This document shows, piece by piece, positions 33,805 through 43,988 of a stretch of DNA of 64,000 bases (its first letter is position 1; every line of letters starts with the position of its first letter). The stretch comes from Achromobacter arsenitoxydans SY8 (GTDB lineage: Bacteria > Pseudomonadota > Gammaproteobacteria > Burkholderiales > Burkholderiaceae_B), in assembly GCF_000236785.1 (NCBI RefSeq), contig NZ_AGUF01000047.1, positions 62,001 through 126,000 of the forward strand, written 5' to 3'. The position numbers and the translations under genes were made by a program. A model generated the notes under the pieces. The model was not told the DNA's origin, ran no database searches, and saw only the letters and a list, made by a program, of their open reading frames with translations.

Positions 33805-35841
33805 TTACAAAACTTGCTTGACGGTCTCGGCCACCTTGTCGGCGGTCAGCCCGAAGAATTTGAACAGTGCGCCGGCAGGTGCGGACTCGCCGTAGCGGTC
33901 AATGCCGACCACGGCGCCTTCCAGGCCCACGTATTTGTGCCAGAAGGCGGTGACGCCGGCTTCGACGGCCACGCGCGGCAGGCCCTTGGGCAGCACGGAT
34001 TGCTTCCAGGCGGCGTCCTGCTTGTCGAAGACGTCGGTGCTGGGCATGGAGACCACGCGCACCGCGATGCCTTCCTTGGCGAGCGCCGCTTGCGCGTCCA
34101 GCGCGATGGCGACTTCCGAGCCGGTGGCGATGATGACGGCGCGGGCGCCGTCGGCGTCGCGCAGCACATAGCCGCCGCGGGCGATGGCGTCCACGGTGGC
34201 CGCGTCGCGCTGCACAAAGGGCAGGTTCTGGCGCGACAGCAACAGGGCCGTGGGGCCGCCGTCATGCACGTCCATGCCGATGCTGGTCGGGCGCGTCACC
34301 GCGGCGTTCCAGGCCACCGCGGTTTCGGTGGTATCGCAGGGGCGCCACAGCGACAGGTTGGGGATCAGGCGCAGGCTGGCCGCGTGTTCGATGGACTGGT
34401 GGGTCGGGCCGTCTTCGCCCAGGCCGATGGAGTCGTGGGTGAACACGTGGACGACGCGCTGCTTCATCAGCGCGGCCATGCGGATGGCGTTGCGCGAGTA
34501 GTCGGAGAACGTCAGGAACGTGCCGCCGAACGGCAGGTAGCCGCCGTGCAGGGCCACGCCGTTCATGATGGCGGCCATGCCGAATTCGCGCACGCCGTAG
34601 TTGATGTGGCGGCCGAACTGGATGCCCTTGTCGCCGGCGCGGACGGCGGCGACGCCCTTCCAGTCGGTGAAGTTGGAGCCGGTCAGGTCGGCCGAGCCGC
34701 CCAGCATTTCCGGCAGCAGCGGCGCCAGCGCGGCGATCGCGAACTGCGACGCCTTGCGCGTGGCGACGGTTTCGCCCTTTTCGAGCGTGGCGGCCAGGAA
34801 GGCCTTGAACTGGTCGGCGTAGCCGGCGGGCATTTCGCCCTTCATGCGGCGCGTGAATTCAGCGGCCTCGGCGGGGAATTCGGCGGCGTAGGCGTCGAAC
34901 GCGGACTGCCATTCGGCCTGGGCCGCGGCGCCCTGCTTGCGGCCGTCCCAGCCGTCGTAGATGTCCTGCGGGATCTGGAAGGGTTCCGACGACCAGCCCA
35001 GCGCGGCGCGCGTGGCGGCGATTTCGTCCTTGCCCAGCGGGGCGCCGTGCACGTTGTGCGTGCCGGCCATGTTGGGCGAACCCTTGCCGATCACGGTGCG
35101 GCAGACGATCAGGGTGGGCTTTTCCGATTGCGAACGCGCGGCCTTGATGGCTGCGTCGACGGCGGCGACGTCATGGCCGTCGACGCCGCGGATCACGTTC
35201 CAGCCGTAGCCTTCGAAGCGCTTGGCGGTGTCGTCGGCAAACCAGTGTTCGACGTGGCCGTCGATGGAGATGCCGTTGTCGTCATACAGCACGACCAGCT
35301 TGCCCAGCTTCAGGGTGCCGGCCAGCGAGCACACTTCGTGCGAGATGCCTTCCATCAGGCAGCCGTCGCCGGTGAAGGCGTAGGTGTGGTGGTCGACAAG
35401 CGTGTGGCCGGGCTTGTTGAATTCGGCGGCCAGCAGCGCTTCGGCCAGCGCCATGCCCACGGCGTTGCCCAGGCCCTGGCCCAGCGGGCCGGTGGTGGTT
35501 TCCACGCCCGGGGTGATGCCCACTTCGGGGTGGCCCGGGGTCTTGGAATGGAGCTGGCGGAAATTCTTGAGTTCTTCGATCGGCAGATCGTAGCCCGTCA
35601 GGTGCAGCAGGGCGTAGATCAGCATCGAGCCGTGGCCGTTGGACAGCACGAAGCGGTCGCGGTTGGCCCAGGCGGGATCCTTGGGATTGTGGCGCAGGTT
35701 GCCGGCCCACAAGGCCTGGGCGATTTCCGCCATGCCCATGGGAGCACCCGGATGCCCGGAGTTCGCTTGTTGCACGGCATCCATCGCGAGGGCGCGGATG
35801 GCATCCGCCAAGGCAAGTTTAGGGGCGGTCGGATTGCTCAT
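33805..35841 (-). CDS. tkt: Transketolase
   Basis: The 678-residue thiamine-diphosphate enzyme of the pentose phosphate pathway has [20 protein letters not shown] at the start, [12 protein letters not shown] (ThDP/Mg site), [45 protein letters not shown] and a typical C-terminal domain ([13 protein letters not shown]). It is the first gene of the carbon cluster. The 209-bp gap to rsmE holds the divergent promoters, which I cannot place exactly. Confidence 0.97.
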   Translation of the reverse strand: MSNPTAPKLALADAIRALAMDAVQQANSGHPGAPMGMAEIAQALWAGNLRHNPKDPAWANRDRFVLSNGHGSMLIYALLHLTGYDLPIEELKNFRQLHSKTPGHPEVGITPGVETTTGPLGQGLGNAVGMALAEALLAAEFNKPGHTLVDHHTYAFTGDGCLMEGISHEVCSLAGTLKLGKLVVLYDDNGISIDGHVEHWFADDTAKRFEGYGWNVIRGVDGHDVAAVDAAIKAARSQSEKPTLIVCRTVIGKGSPNMAGTHNVHGAPLGKDEIAATRAALGWSSEPFQIPQDIYDGWDGRKQGAAAQAEWQSAFDAYAAEFPAEAAEFTRRMKGEMPAGYADQFKAFLAATLEKGETVATRKASQFAIAALAPLLPEMLGGSADLTGSNFTDWKGVAAVRAGDKGIQFGRHINYGVREFGMAAIMNGVALHGGYLPFGGTFLTFSDYSRNAIRMAALMKQRVVHVFTHDSIGLGEDGPTHQSIEHAASLRLIPNLSLWRPCDTTETAVAWNAAVTRPTSIGMDVHDGGPTALLLSRQNLPFVQRDAATVDAIARGGYVLRDADGARAVIIATGSEVAIALDAQAALAKEGIAVRVVSMPSTDVFDKQDAAWKQSVLPKGLPRVAVEAGVTAFWHKYVGLEGAVVGIDRYGESAPAGALFKFFGLTADKVAETVKQVL

Positions 35842-36050
35842 TCGGAAGGCTCTTTGAAACCGGCGCGCCTACGGAAGAAATAGGGCCGGTTGAGTAGGTT
35901 GCGAAGCAGGTGATTTTAGCATCAGGGGATTTCCCGGAGGCCATCGGCCGGATGCCCTATGTAATCGTGCGTTTCCGGGGGAAAGGAACAAGCGGTGGTA
36001 GGCTACGCGTACACTCTCGCCGCCCCTTGTATCCCGACCCCGCGACACCC

Positions 36051-36782
36051 ATGCCCGCCCCACGCTTTTACTGCGACGTTCCGCTGTCCGCCGGCGCCCG
36101 CATCGCCCTGCCCGACGCCCTGGCCCACCACGCCCTGCGCGTGCTTCGCCTGCGCGCTGGCGAAACCATCGTCTTGTTCAACGGCCTGGGCGGCGAATAT
36201 CCGGCCGTCCTGGAAATCGACGGCAAGGCCGGCTTTGCCCAACTGGGCGATTTCGATCCTCGCGAGGCCGAGCTGGCCGGCCGCATCACAGTCGCGCAAG
36301 GGCTGCCTTCCGGCGACAAGATGGACTGGGTGGTGGAAAAGGCCGTGGAACTGGGCGCGGCCCACGTCAGCCCCATTGCGGCGCAGCGCAGCGTGCTGCA
36401 GCTGTCCGGCCCGCGGCTGGAAAAACGGGTCGCCCACTGGCAGCGCATCGCGCAATCGGCCGCGGAGCAGTGCGGCCGCAACCGGCTGATGACCGTCGAT
36501 GCGCCGCAGACGCTGGCCGACTGGCTGGCGCAGCCCGCCGACGGGCTGCGCCTGCTGTGCCATCCCGAAGCCGCGGAAGACCTGGCGGGCAGGCTGCGCG
36601 CCATGCCCGACGCGCGGGCGCTGACCCTGCTGGTCGGGCCCGAAGGGGGATGGTCTGACAAGGAACTGGAACAGGCCCGCCAGGCGGGCGTGCAGGCGGT
36701 GCGCTTTGGCCCCCGCGTGCTGCGTACCGAAACCGCAGGGCTGGCGCTGCTGTCGGCCGTCAGCGCCTTGCTGGGCTGGTAA
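36051..36782 (+). CDS. rsmE: RsmE, 16S rRNA m3U1498 methyltransferase
   Basis: The 243-residue SPOUT methyltransferase has an N-terminal PUA-like domain (PRFYCDVPLSAGARIALP...HHALRVLRLRAGE) and the knot motifs GDKMDWVVEKAVELG, AAEQCGRNRL, LLVGPEGGWSDKELE and FGPRVLRTETAGLALLSAVSAL. It methylates U1498 in the decoding region of 16S rRNA. The start was set at the ATG before PAPRFYCD, the family N-terminus. Confidence 0.94.
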   Translation: MPAPRFYCDVPLSAGARIALPDALAHHALRVLRLRAGETIVLFNGLGGEYPAVLEIDGKAGFAQLGDFDPREAELAGRITVAQGLPSGDKMDWVVEKAVELGAAHVSPIAAQRSVLQLSGPRLEKRVAHWQRIAQSAAEQCGRNRLMTVDAPQTLADWLAQPADGLRLLCHPEAAEDLAGRLRAMPDARALTLLVGPEGGWSDKELEQARQAGVQAVRFGPRVLRTETAGLALLSAVSALLGW

Positions 36783-36804
36783 GCCCCAATAAGCGGGTAG
36801 GCCC

Positions 36805-36838
36805 CAATAAACAGAAAGGCCGGGGAACCGCCCCGGCC
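36805..36838 (-). terminator. Intrinsic terminator after the barstar-like gene
   Basis: GGCCGGGG (36818-36825) and CCCCGGCC (36831-36838) form a perfect 8-bp stem. On the minus strand it is followed by TTTCTGTTTATT. It begins 6 bp after the barstar-like stop and closes the maeB-patatin-barstar string. Two GCCCCAATAA direct repeats (36783-36792 and 36801-36810) lie just beyond. Confidence 0.65.
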
Positions 36839-36844
36839 AGGAAT

Positions 36845-37312
36845 TCAGTCGTTTTCGCCGTAGGGCGCCGCGGCCACGCCGGGCTCGGGATCGGGATGCT
36901 TGCCGGCGTGCTCGATGACGTAGGCGAAGACGCGGCCGTTCTCGTGCGCGAAGTCCGCCGCGTCCGAACATACGGTTTCAATGCGGCCGGCGTCCTCTTC
37001 AAGCGCCGGATCGCCCGAATGCAGCCGGTACAGCCATAGCACCACGCCAGATTTGTGATCCAGGACGGTGTCGCACAGGCAGTCGTACAGGGCGTCCAGG
37101 TTGCCGCCGAAATACTCGGGAAAATCCACCGCCTTGACGATGGCTCGCAATACGGCCGAGCGGCTGCGGCAGGGGTCGCAATTGGCGACGAACAAGGACA
37201 GGCCGAGTTCGTGCGCGGCATCGACCACGGCCTTCTTGTCCAGCCCTTCATGGGCCAGCGCTCCTCCGCGCATCAGTTGCCGCTGCAAAGTAGATTGGCC
37301 ATTGCGCGTCAT
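36845..37312 (-). CDS. Barstar-family protein
   Basis: This 155-residue protein carries a barstar domain with FPEYFGGNLDALYDCLCD at residues 64-81. Asp73 and Asp77 correspond to the two barnase-contacting aspartates of barstar (NLDALWDCL). Classical barstar is about 90 residues; here about 35 extra N-terminal and 25 extra C-terminal residues are present. No barnase-like RNase gene is nearby. Its start overlaps the stop of the patatin gene by 4 bases. It may inhibit an RNase or toxin encoded elsewhere, or have taken another binding role. Confidence 0.82.
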   Translation of the reverse strand: MTRNGQSTLQRQLMRGGALAHEGLDKKAVVDAAHELGLSLFVANCDPCRSRSAVLRAIVKAVDFPEYFGGNLDALYDCLCDTVLDHKSGVVLWLYRLHSGDPALEEDAGRIETVCSDAADFAHENGRVFAYVIEHAGKHPDPEPGVAAAPYGEND

Positions 37313-38541
37313 GCCTGAGCCCCCCCGAAAAAGGCGATCACTTCGTCGTTACGCTGCATCGTATCGGCATAACCCAGTTCTATCAATCGCTTGGTGTAGC
37401 TTGCTTCGAACAAGAGGTAGGACATCAGGGCTCCCCCGCCAGGACGGCCTGGATCGGACGATACACCGAGTACGCGGAAAAGGGCACGCGCCTGGGCGGG
37501 CATGTCGTGCAGATGCTCCAGCGCCATCAGGTCCAGCGACTGGCTGGGCGTGATCGTCAGCACCTCGATGCGGCGCACGGTGCTGCTGCGGGCGCCATCG
37601 GGGCCGGCCTGGTCCATCAGGTAGTTGATCCGCTCCAGGCGCTCGACGTCCACCGACAGGCCATCCAGGAAGATGCTGGACAGCGCATGGCCGCCCACCT
37701 GGGCCAGCGACGGGTACGGCGGGGAATCCTCGCGGTTCTCGGGGTGGGTGTCGTCGCGATAGCCCGTGCCGATCACCAGCACCCGGTGGGCGCCCAGGTG
37801 GATGGCCGGACTGATGGGCGCCAACTGGCGCATCGACCCGTCGCCGCACCATTCGCCCTTGCCGTGCACCTGCACCTGGCGGGCGGGAAAGACAAAGGGG
37901 ATGGCGGACGACGCCATCAGATGGTCGATGCCGATGGGCGTGGGAATCGCCAGGCGCAGATAGCGGTGCCAGGGTTCGATAGGCGTGTGCGCCTGGTAGA
38001 ACGTCAGGTGCTCGCCGCTGGTGTAGCCCGACGCCGTGATCGCCAATGCGGACAACGAGCCGCTTTCCAGGTTGGCGCGCAGGTTCTGGAAATCGAGCAC
38101 CCGCTCCAGCAGCGCCTGCATGGGCGCATTGTCGAGCAGGGAATGGGGCCGCTTGCGGGTCAGGCCCGAATACATCCAGCCCAGCGACAGCAGGCCCAGC
38201 CAGCGCACGCCGGTGCGGATCAGGCCGGGCGCGTCGGCCCGGTAGATCATGTCGGTGTTCAGCGACGACCACAGGCGGCGGATGCGCCGCACGCCCAGGT
38301 GGGGCCGGTTCGCGCGGCAGGCCAGCGCGGCGGCGTTGATTGCGCCCGCGGACGTGCCGCAAATGATGTCGAAGGGGTTCTGGAAACGGGAATGCCAGTC
38401 GGGGTCCAGCAGCTCCATGATGGCGCTGAGCACCCCCACCTGATACGCGGCGCGCGCGCCGCCGCCCGTCAGGACCAGGCCGGTGGGCGTGCGTGGGCAC
38501 GCCCGGCCGGCCGGCGTCACTTCAACGCGGAATGTTGACAT
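37309..38541 (-). CDS. Patatin-like phospholipase
   Basis: The 410-residue acyl hydrolase has the oxyanion loop GGGARAAY (residues 26-33), nucleophile elbow GTSAG (Ser64) and the Asp of DGS (Asp234 in WCGDGSMRQLAP), so the Ser-Asp dyad is complete. It has no signal peptide. It resembles the RssA-like and larger cytoplasmic patatins of proteobacteria that act on lipids or acyl esters. The start lies inside the last 20 bases of maeB, and its stop overlaps the barstar start, so the three are tightly linked. Confidence 0.9.
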   Translation of the reverse strand: MSTFRVEVTPAGRACPRTPTGLVLTGGGARAAYQVGVLSAIMELLDPDWHSRFQNPFDIICGTSAGAINAAALACRANRPHLGVRRIRRLWSSLNTDMIYRADAPGLIRTGVRWLGLLSLGWMYSGLTRKRPHSLLDNAPMQALLERVLDFQNLRANLESGSLSALAITASGYTSGEHLTFYQAHTPIEPWHRYLRLAIPTPIGIDHLMASSAIPFVFPARQVQVHGKGEWCGDGSMRQLAPISPAIHLGAHRVLVIGTGYRDDTHPENREDSPPYPSLAQVGGHALSSIFLDGLSVDVERLERINYLMDQAGPDGARSSTVRRIEVLTITPSQSLDLMALEHLHDMPAQARALFRVLGVSSDPGRPGGGALMSYLLFEASYTKRLIELGYADTMQRNDEVIAFFGGAQA

Positions 38542-40810
38542 CGACCACCGTCATCGCGGTCATGTTGACGATGCGGCGCACGGTGGAGCTGGAGGTCAGG
38601 ATATGCACCGGGGCGTTGCAGCCCAGCAGGAAGGGGCCCACCGCCACGTTGCCGCCGGCCGCCGTCTTGAGCAGGTTGTAGGCGATGTTGCCCGAGTCTA
38701 CGTTCGGGCACACCAGCAGGTTGGCTTCGCCCTTGAGCGTGGACGACGGCAGGATGCGCATGCGCAGCGCCTCATCCAGCGCGCAGTCGCCGTGCATTTC
38801 GCCGTCGATCTCCAGTTCAGGGTCGATCTGGCGCACCAGTTCCAGCGCGCGGCGCATCTTGGCGCCCGATGCCGAACTGCCCGAACCGAAGTTCGACCGC
38901 GACAGCAGCGCCGCCTTGGGCGCCAGGAACATGCGGCGCATTTCGCGGGCGGCGGCCACGGTGAATTCGGCGATCTGCTCGGCCGTGGGCTCGTCGTTCA
39001 CGTGCGTGTCCACCAGCACCACCGTGCGCTCATTGAGCAGCAGGATGTTCATGGCGGCGTACACGTTGTGGCCCGGGCGGCGGCCGATCACCTCGTCCAC
39101 GAAACGCAGATGATCATGGTAGGCGCCGACCGACCCGCAAACCATGCCGTCGGCGTCGCCCAGGTGCACCATCATCGCGCCAATCAGGGTCATGCGGCGG
39201 CGCATTTCCACGCGCGCCATTTCCTTGGTGATGCCGCGCCGGCACATCAGTTCCCAGTAGGTGGTCCAGTACTGGTGGAAGCGCTCGTCGTATTCCGGAT
39301 TGGTGACTTCGACATCTTCACCCAGGCGCAGGCGCAGGCCCAGCTTTTCGATGCGGGTCAGCAGCACCGACGGGCGGCCCACCAGGATCGGACGGGCCAG
39401 GCCTTCGTCCACGATCACCTGCACTGCGCGCAGCACGCGCTCGTCCTCGCCTTCCGCGAAGACGATGCGAGCGGGGCCGCCTTCGCGCACGATGCGCTTG
39501 GCGGCCGAGAACAACGGCTTCATGAACGCGCCCGAGTGGTACACGAACTGCTGCAGCTGCTCTTCGTAGGCTTCCAGGTCGGCCAGCGGACGCGTGGCCA
39601 CGCCGCCTTCCATTGCCGCCTTGGCCACGGCCGGCGCGATGCGCACGATCAGGCGCGGGTCGAACGGCTTGGGAATCAGGTATTCGGGACCGAACGAGAT
39701 GTCGAACGTGCCGTAGGCCGCGGCCACGACTTCGTTCTGCTCTTCTTCGGCCAGCTCGGCGATGGCATAGACCGCCGCCTTCTCCATTTCACGGGTGATG
39801 GTCGTGGCGCCCACGTCCAGCGCACCGCGGAAGATGTACGGGAAGCACAGCACGTTGTTGACCTGGTTCGGGTAGTCCGAACGGCCGGTGGCCATCACCA
39901 CGTCGTCGCGCACCCCGTGCGCCACTTCCGGCAGGATCTCCGGCGTGGGATTGGCCAGCGCCAGGATCAGCGGGCGCGTGCCCATGGCCGCGACCATCTC
40001 GGGCTTGAGCACGCCGCCGGCCGACAGGCCCAGGAACACGTCCGCGCCCTCGATCACTTCGGCCAGCTTGCGCGCGTCGGTCTTTTGCGCAAAGCGCGCC
40101 TTGTCCGGGTCCATCAGCGTGGTGCGGCCTTCATAGACCACGCCCTCGATGTCGGTCACCCAGATGTTTTCCAGCGGCAGGCCCAGGTCCACCATCAAAT
40201 CCAGGCACGCCAGCGCCGCGGCGCCCGCGCCCGACGTCACCACCTTGACCTTCTTGATGTCCTTGCCCACGACCTTCAGGCCGTTGATGAAGGCGGCCGA
40301 CACGCAGATCGCGGTGCCGTGCTGGTCGTCGTGGAAGACGGGGATCTTCATGCGCTCGCGCAGCTTGCGCTCGACGGTGAAGCACTCCGGCGCCTTGATG
40401 TCTTCCAGGTTGATGCCGCCGAAGGTGGCTTCCAGGCCGGCGATGATCTCGACCAGCTTGTCCGGATCGGTTTCGTTGATCTCGATGTCGAACACATCCA
40501 GGCCGGCGAACTTCTTGAACAGCACCGCCTTGCCTTCCATCACCGGCTTGGAAGCCAGCGCGCCGATGTTGCCCAGGCCCAGCACCGCGGTGCCGTTGGT
40601 GATCACGCCGACCAGATTGCCGCGGGCGGTGTAGCGGTACACGTTGGCCGGATCGGCCACGATTTCCTCACAGGCCGCCGCCACGCCGGGCGAGTACGCC
40701 AGGGCCAGGTCGCGCTGGTTCGTCAGTTGCTTGGTAGGCGTGACCGAGATTTTGCCGGGGCGCCCGTGCTCGTGATATTCAAGGGCGGCTTTGCGGAGAT
40801 TGGCATCCAT
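38522..40810 (-). CDS. maeB: MaeB, NADP-dependent malic enzyme with phosphotransacetylase-like domain
   Basis: The 762-residue protein has an N-terminal malic domain ([57 protein letters not shown]) and an NAD(P)-binding domain ([16 protein letters not shown]). A C-terminal domain related to phosphate acetyltransferase (about residues 430-760) follows, as in E. coli MaeB; it usually senses acetyl-CoA and is not catalytic. It decarboxylates malate to pyruvate and makes NADPH. The gene end overlaps the patatin start by 20 bases. Confidence 0.95.
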   Translation of the reverse strand: MDANLRKAALEYHEHGRPGKISVTPTKQLTNQRDLALAYSPGVAAACEEIVADPANVYRYTARGNLVGVITNGTAVLGLGNIGALASKPVMEGKAVLFKKFAGLDVFDIEINETDPDKLVEIIAGLEATFGGINLEDIKAPECFTVERKLRERMKIPVFHDDQHGTAICVSAAFINGLKVVGKDIKKVKVVTSGAGAAALACLDLMVDLGLPLENIWVTDIEGVVYEGRTTLMDPDKARFAQKTDARKLAEVIEGADVFLGLSAGGVLKPEMVAAMGTRPLILALANPTPEILPEVAHGVRDDVVMATGRSDYPNQVNNVLCFPYIFRGALDVGATTITREMEKAAVYAIAELAEEEQNEVVAAAYGTFDISFGPEYLIPKPFDPRLIVRIAPAVAKAAMEGGVATRPLADLEAYEEQLQQFVYHSGAFMKPLFSAAKRIVREGGPARIVFAEGEDERVLRAVQVIVDEGLARPILVGRPSVLLTRIEKLGLRLRLGEDVEVTNPEYDERFHQYWTTYWELMCRRGITKEMARVEMRRRMTLIGAMMVHLGDADGMVCGSVGAYHDHLRFVDEVIGRRPGHNVYAAMNILLLNERTVVLVDTHVNDEPTAEQIAEFTVAAAREMRRMFLAPKAALLSRSNFGSGSSASGAKMRRALELVRQIDPELEIDGEMHGDCALDEALRMRILPSSTLKGEANLLVCPNVDSGNIAYNLLKTAAGGNVAVGPFLLGCNAPVHILTSSSTVRRIVNMTAMTVVDVNIPR

Positions 40811-40947
40811 AGGGGCGGCTTCTGGGTAGAGTATGTGACACGGAAAGAGGGAGGAATTCTATTCCCATGACGGACGTCGCGATACTTTTGCGATATCCGT
40901 CCTCCTTGAGAACGAGCGACGAAATCTTACAACAAGCTGAATAACTG

Positions 40948-41835
40948 TCAGGACTCGTGGGGCTTGAAGGCGGGAAAGCGGCCTTCCGGATCGAACAGCG
41001 CCTTCACTTTCCCGTCCAGTCTGAAGGTGGCAAGGCCCGGGGTTTCCAGCTCGGGCCCGGTCTGCGTCCAGGCCGCCGCGTCTGTCAGCACAGCACCCTG
41101 CACCCAGGCGAGCGTGCCGCCGTGCCCCAGCATCAGATGCGCCAGGTTGACGGTGGCCGGCGCCTGGGGCTTGAGGGCGTCCAGGCGGTAGCGGCCCAGC
41201 CAGTGGTAGCCGTCGTTGGTGGCGAAGGCGTCGCCGCCCGAGGCAAGCTGAAACAGGGACGGCACCAGGCGCTGCACCGTGGCCGAGCGCAGCGGCTGGA
41301 CGTCGGATTCGCCGAACGGGCCCAGCGACTCTTCCACGCCATCGGCCAGCAGGACGTCCACCGACAACAGCCCCGAGGCCGCGCAGCGCCCCGCCGGCCA
41401 GGGCGCCGGCGCCGCCAGCCATTGGGCCAGTGTCATGTCGCCCGGCAATCCGGCGAACTGCCGCACCCCGGCCCGGGCCAGCGCTGCCAAGGTCACGCCG
41501 GGTTCGGCGCGCCACCGGGGCGCGTCGCCCTCCAGCCGGGCCAGGCCGGCCAGCAAAACGGGATCCACCCGCAGTTGCGGTCCCGAGGCCGGGGCATGGG
41601 GGCCGTCGGCGCCTTCCAGCGTCAGGGCGACGCGGTACTCGGCGCATAGCTTGCGCGCCTGCGCCACGTCGGCATCGCGCGCCGGCGTGAGAATGGCGCA
41701 CGCGCCGCCCGCCCCGCCCTCGCCCAGGTCGCGGACCTCGCCCTGGCAGACCAATGCCAGTCGTTGCACAAAGGCCGCCCAGGGCGTCTGGACCGGACGA
41801 CGGCCAAGGAGGAAGGCGCGCCGGGATGGCTGCAT
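40948..41835 (-). CDS. Divergent FAD-linked oxidase-like protein
   Basis: The 295-residue protein has no strong motif. The arrangement of VDPVLLAGLARLEGDAPRWRAEPGVTLAAL followed by a segment ending GDMTLAQWLA resembles the FAD-binding PCMH domain of glycolate oxidase subunit GlcE/GlcD-type proteins (rhythm 'v.pGvt...l...l...G'), but key glycines are reduced. The N-terminus QPSRRAFLLGRRPVQTPW has a twin-arginine look without a hydrophobic core. The start at 41835 is 43 bp from the divergent aminotransferase start. I would call it a predicted flavoprotein-like protein of unknown role. Confidence 0.5.
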   Translation of the reverse strand: MQPSRRAFLLGRRPVQTPWAAFVQRLALVCQGEVRDLGEGGAGGACAILTPARDADVAQARKLCAEYRVALTLEGADGPHAPASGPQLRVDPVLLAGLARLEGDAPRWRAEPGVTLAALARAGVRQFAGLPGDMTLAQWLAAPAPWPAGRCAASGLLSVDVLLADGVEESLGPFGESDVQPLRSATVQRLVPSLFQLASGGDAFATNDGYHWLGRYRLDALKPQAPATVNLAHLMLGHGGTLAWVQGAVLTDAAAWTQTGPELETPGLATFRLDGKVKALFDPEGRFPAFKPHES

Positions 41836-41878
41836 GACTACAATTCCTTTTTTGCTAGTTAACGCTTTCGAGATTCCG

Positions 41879-43039
41879 ATGCCCCGCCTTGCCGACCGCA
41901 CCCACGATTTCCTGACGTTCCAGGTCATGGAACTGTTCAAGCAGGCGCAGGCGCTGCAGGCGGCGGGCAAGGACATTATCAGCCTGGGCATCGGCGAACC
42001 GGACTTTACCGCGCCCCCCCAGGTGGTGGAAGCGCTGGACCGCGCCGCCCGGGCCGGGCTCAGCGGCTACAGCCCCGGCGCGGGGATCGCGCCGCTGCGC
42101 GAGGCCATCGCCCAGTTCTACCAGGACCAGTTCGGCGCCACGATCAATCCGCGCCGCGTCATCGTCACGGCCGGCGCTTCCGGCGCCCTGACGCTGGCCT
42201 GCGCGGCCCTGGTGAACACGGGCGGCGAAGTGCTGATGCCGGACCCGTCCTACCCGGCCAACAGCAACTTCGTGCTGGCCGCGGGCGGCGTGCCGCGGCT
42301 TATCCCCAGCACGGCCGAAAAGCGCTTCCAGCTGTCCGCCGACGACGTCGCCCGGCACTGGACGCCCGCCACCCAGGGCGTGATGGTGGCCTCGCCCAGC
42401 AACCCCACCGGCACGTCCATCGCCCATGACGAACTGGCCGAACTGCTGGCGCAGGTGCGCGCGCGCGACGGCTTCGCCATTGTCGACGAGATCTACCTGG
42501 GCCTGTCCTACGACGGCCAGCCGCGGTCGGCCCTGACGCTGGACGGCGACGTCATCGTCATCAACAGCTTCTCGAAGTATTTCCACATGACGGGCTGGCG
42601 CCTGGGCTGGATGATCGTGCCCGAGGCCATGGTGGCCCCGGTGGAAAAGATCGCATCCAGCCTGGCGATCTGCGCGCCTACGCTGGCCCAGCACGCCGCG
42701 CTGGCCTGCTTCACGCCCGCCGCGCTGAAAATCTTCGAACACCGCCGCGAGGCCTTCAAGCAGCGCCGCGATTACCTGCTGCCGGAATTCGAGCGGCTGG
42801 GCATCGACGTGCCGGTCAAGCCGGACGGCGCCTTCTATATTTATGCCGACATCAGCAGCCTGGGAATGGACAGCGCCGCGTTTTCGCAGCGCCTGCTGCT
42901 GGAAGCCGGGGTGGCAGCCGTGCCGGGGCTGGACTTCGGCCCGGCCCACGCCGCGCACACCATGCGGTTTTCCTACGCCACGGGCCTCGACCGCCTGGAA
43001 GAGGCTGTGGCCCGGATGGGCGTGCTGCTGGGACGCTGA
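41879..43039 (+). CDS. Class I/II PLP-dependent aminotransferase
   Basis: The 386-residue fold-type I aminotransferase has IISLGIGEPDFTAPP near residue 33, YSPGAGIAPLREAI, the VTAGASGALTLA cofactor loop, ASPSNPTGT, VDEIYLGLSY and the PLP lysine Lys233 in NSFSKYFHMTGWRLGW. It belongs to the AlaC/aspartate-like group; the substrate is uncertain. I chose ATG 41879 since an in-frame ATG at 41834 would overlap the divergent start. No clear Shine-Dalgarno site is visible, so the start is likely but not certain. Confidence 0.88.
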   Translation: MPRLADRTHDFLTFQVMELFKQAQALQAAGKDIISLGIGEPDFTAPPQVVEALDRAARAGLSGYSPGAGIAPLREAIAQFYQDQFGATINPRRVIVTAGASGALTLACAALVNTGGEVLMPDPSYPANSNFVLAAGGVPRLIPSTAEKRFQLSADDVARHWTPATQGVMVASPSNPTGTSIAHDELAELLAQVRARDGFAIVDEIYLGLSYDGQPRSALTLDGDVIVINSFSKYFHMTGWRLGWMIVPEAMVAPVEKIASSLAICAPTLAQHAALACFTPAALKIFEHRREAFKQRRDYLLPEFERLGIDVPVKPDGAFYIYADISSLGMDSAAFSQRLLLEAGVAAVPGLDFGPAHAAHTMRFSYATGLDRLEEAVARMGVLLGR

Positions 43040-43042
43040 CGC

Positions 43043-43070
43043 AAAAAAGGCGCGCCCTCCGGGGCGCGCC
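43043..43070 (-). terminator. Intrinsic terminator after the lytic transglycosylase gene
   Basis: GGCGCGCC (43049-43056) and GGCGCGCC (43063-43070) pair around CTCCGG. On the minus strand the stem is followed by six T (43043-43048 read in reverse). It lies between two convergent genes and may serve both, but the T run favours the minus strand. Confidence 0.75.
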
Positions 43071-43088
43071 TTCGGATCAGGCGAGATG

Positions 43089-43907
43089 TCAGTCGCGGGC
43101 CAGGGCGATGCCCGACGCCAGCGCCAGGCGCCGGCGTTCCGCCTGCACCTTCGCGCCGTAGCCGTTGTCGTCCGGACCGGTGGAACCCACGTAACAGGCC
43201 AGGCCGCCGTCCACGGAACCGCGGCGGTTGATGCAGTCGCGCAGGATCGTGGCGCCGACGCCAATGTTGGCGGCCGGATCCAGCGCGTTCTTGCCGACCG
43301 CGTCGAACTTCTCCTGGTGCACGCTGGTCATGACCTGCATCAGGCCCTGCGCGCCCACATGGCTTTCGGCCAGCGGGTTGTAGCGCGACTCGATGGCGAT
43401 CACGGCCAGGACCAGCAGGGGGTCCAGCTGTTTTTCGCGGCTCACCTTGTACACGGTGTTCAAGAGCGGGCCGGTCGCGTCATAGGCGACCTTGTACTTG
43501 CGCGAGATATAGTTGCGCAAGGCTTCCGCCTGCGGTCCCGTAGCCGCCGAGGCGGTCTTCTTGGGCGCGGGCGGCGCGACGCGGGCCGGCCCCAGCATGC
43601 CGGTGGCGTTGCTGGCGGGTGCGGCGGGTACGGCCATGGCAATTGCCGACGCAGTGTCGGAACCCAGTTCGGAGCCGGCTTCGGTATCGGAGCCGGCCTG
43701 CATGGATGAAGGCGCTAGGGCGGTCAACAAGGCTTTGTGCACTTGCAATGCCTGGTCGCGCAAACCAGGCAGGGCGAATCCCATGCTTACCGTCACAATG
43801 ACCGCGATGCCCAGATAGACAGAGCAAATGCGCAGCGATTCGGCAAGATATTCGTGCACTCCTTGGGCCATGTTCCTGAACAGGCTGGCCACTGACGCAT
43901 CGGGCAT
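43089..43907 (-). CDS. Lytic transglycosylase (SLT domain), membrane-anchored
   Basis: The 272-residue protein has a membrane segment at about residues 29-47 (SVYLGIAVIVTVSMGFALP), a Ser/Ala/Pro-rich linker to about residue 125, and a C-terminal SLT domain with catalytic Glu173 in AIESRYNPLAESHVGAQGLMQVM. The pattern ILRDCINRRGSVDGGLACYVGS ends the domain. It cleaves peptidoglycan glycan strands in the periplasm. It is divergent from ubiD across 81 bp. Confidence 0.92.
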   Translation of the reverse strand: MPDASVASLFRNMAQGVHEYLAESLRICSVYLGIAVIVTVSMGFALPGLRDQALQVHKALLTALAPSSMQAGSDTEAGSELGSDTASAIAMAVPAAPASNATGMLGPARVAPPAPKKTASAATGPQAEALRNYISRKYKVAYDATGPLLNTVYKVSREKQLDPLLVLAVIAIESRYNPLAESHVGAQGLMQVMTSVHQEKFDAVGKNALDPAANIGVGATILRDCINRRGSVDGGLACYVGSTGPDDNGYGAKVQAERRRLALASGIALARD

Positions 43908-43988
43908 AAAACCTCCTGCGTAAAAAAGAGGGAGTCAATGTTAACCTCTCTTTGAACCTGAAATGTAACCAAATCGCTGGGATCTGTA

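Noticed and set aside
36783-36810. GCCCCAATAA twice, 18 bp apart, as a possible small tandem repeat or binding site
   Set aside because: Two copies of 10 bp next to a terminator are not enough to claim function.
37309-38541. Patatin gene as part of a CBASS or other anti-phage system
   Set aside because: No cyclase, CD-NTase or other defence gene is adjacent; the neighbours are maeB and a barstar-like gene.
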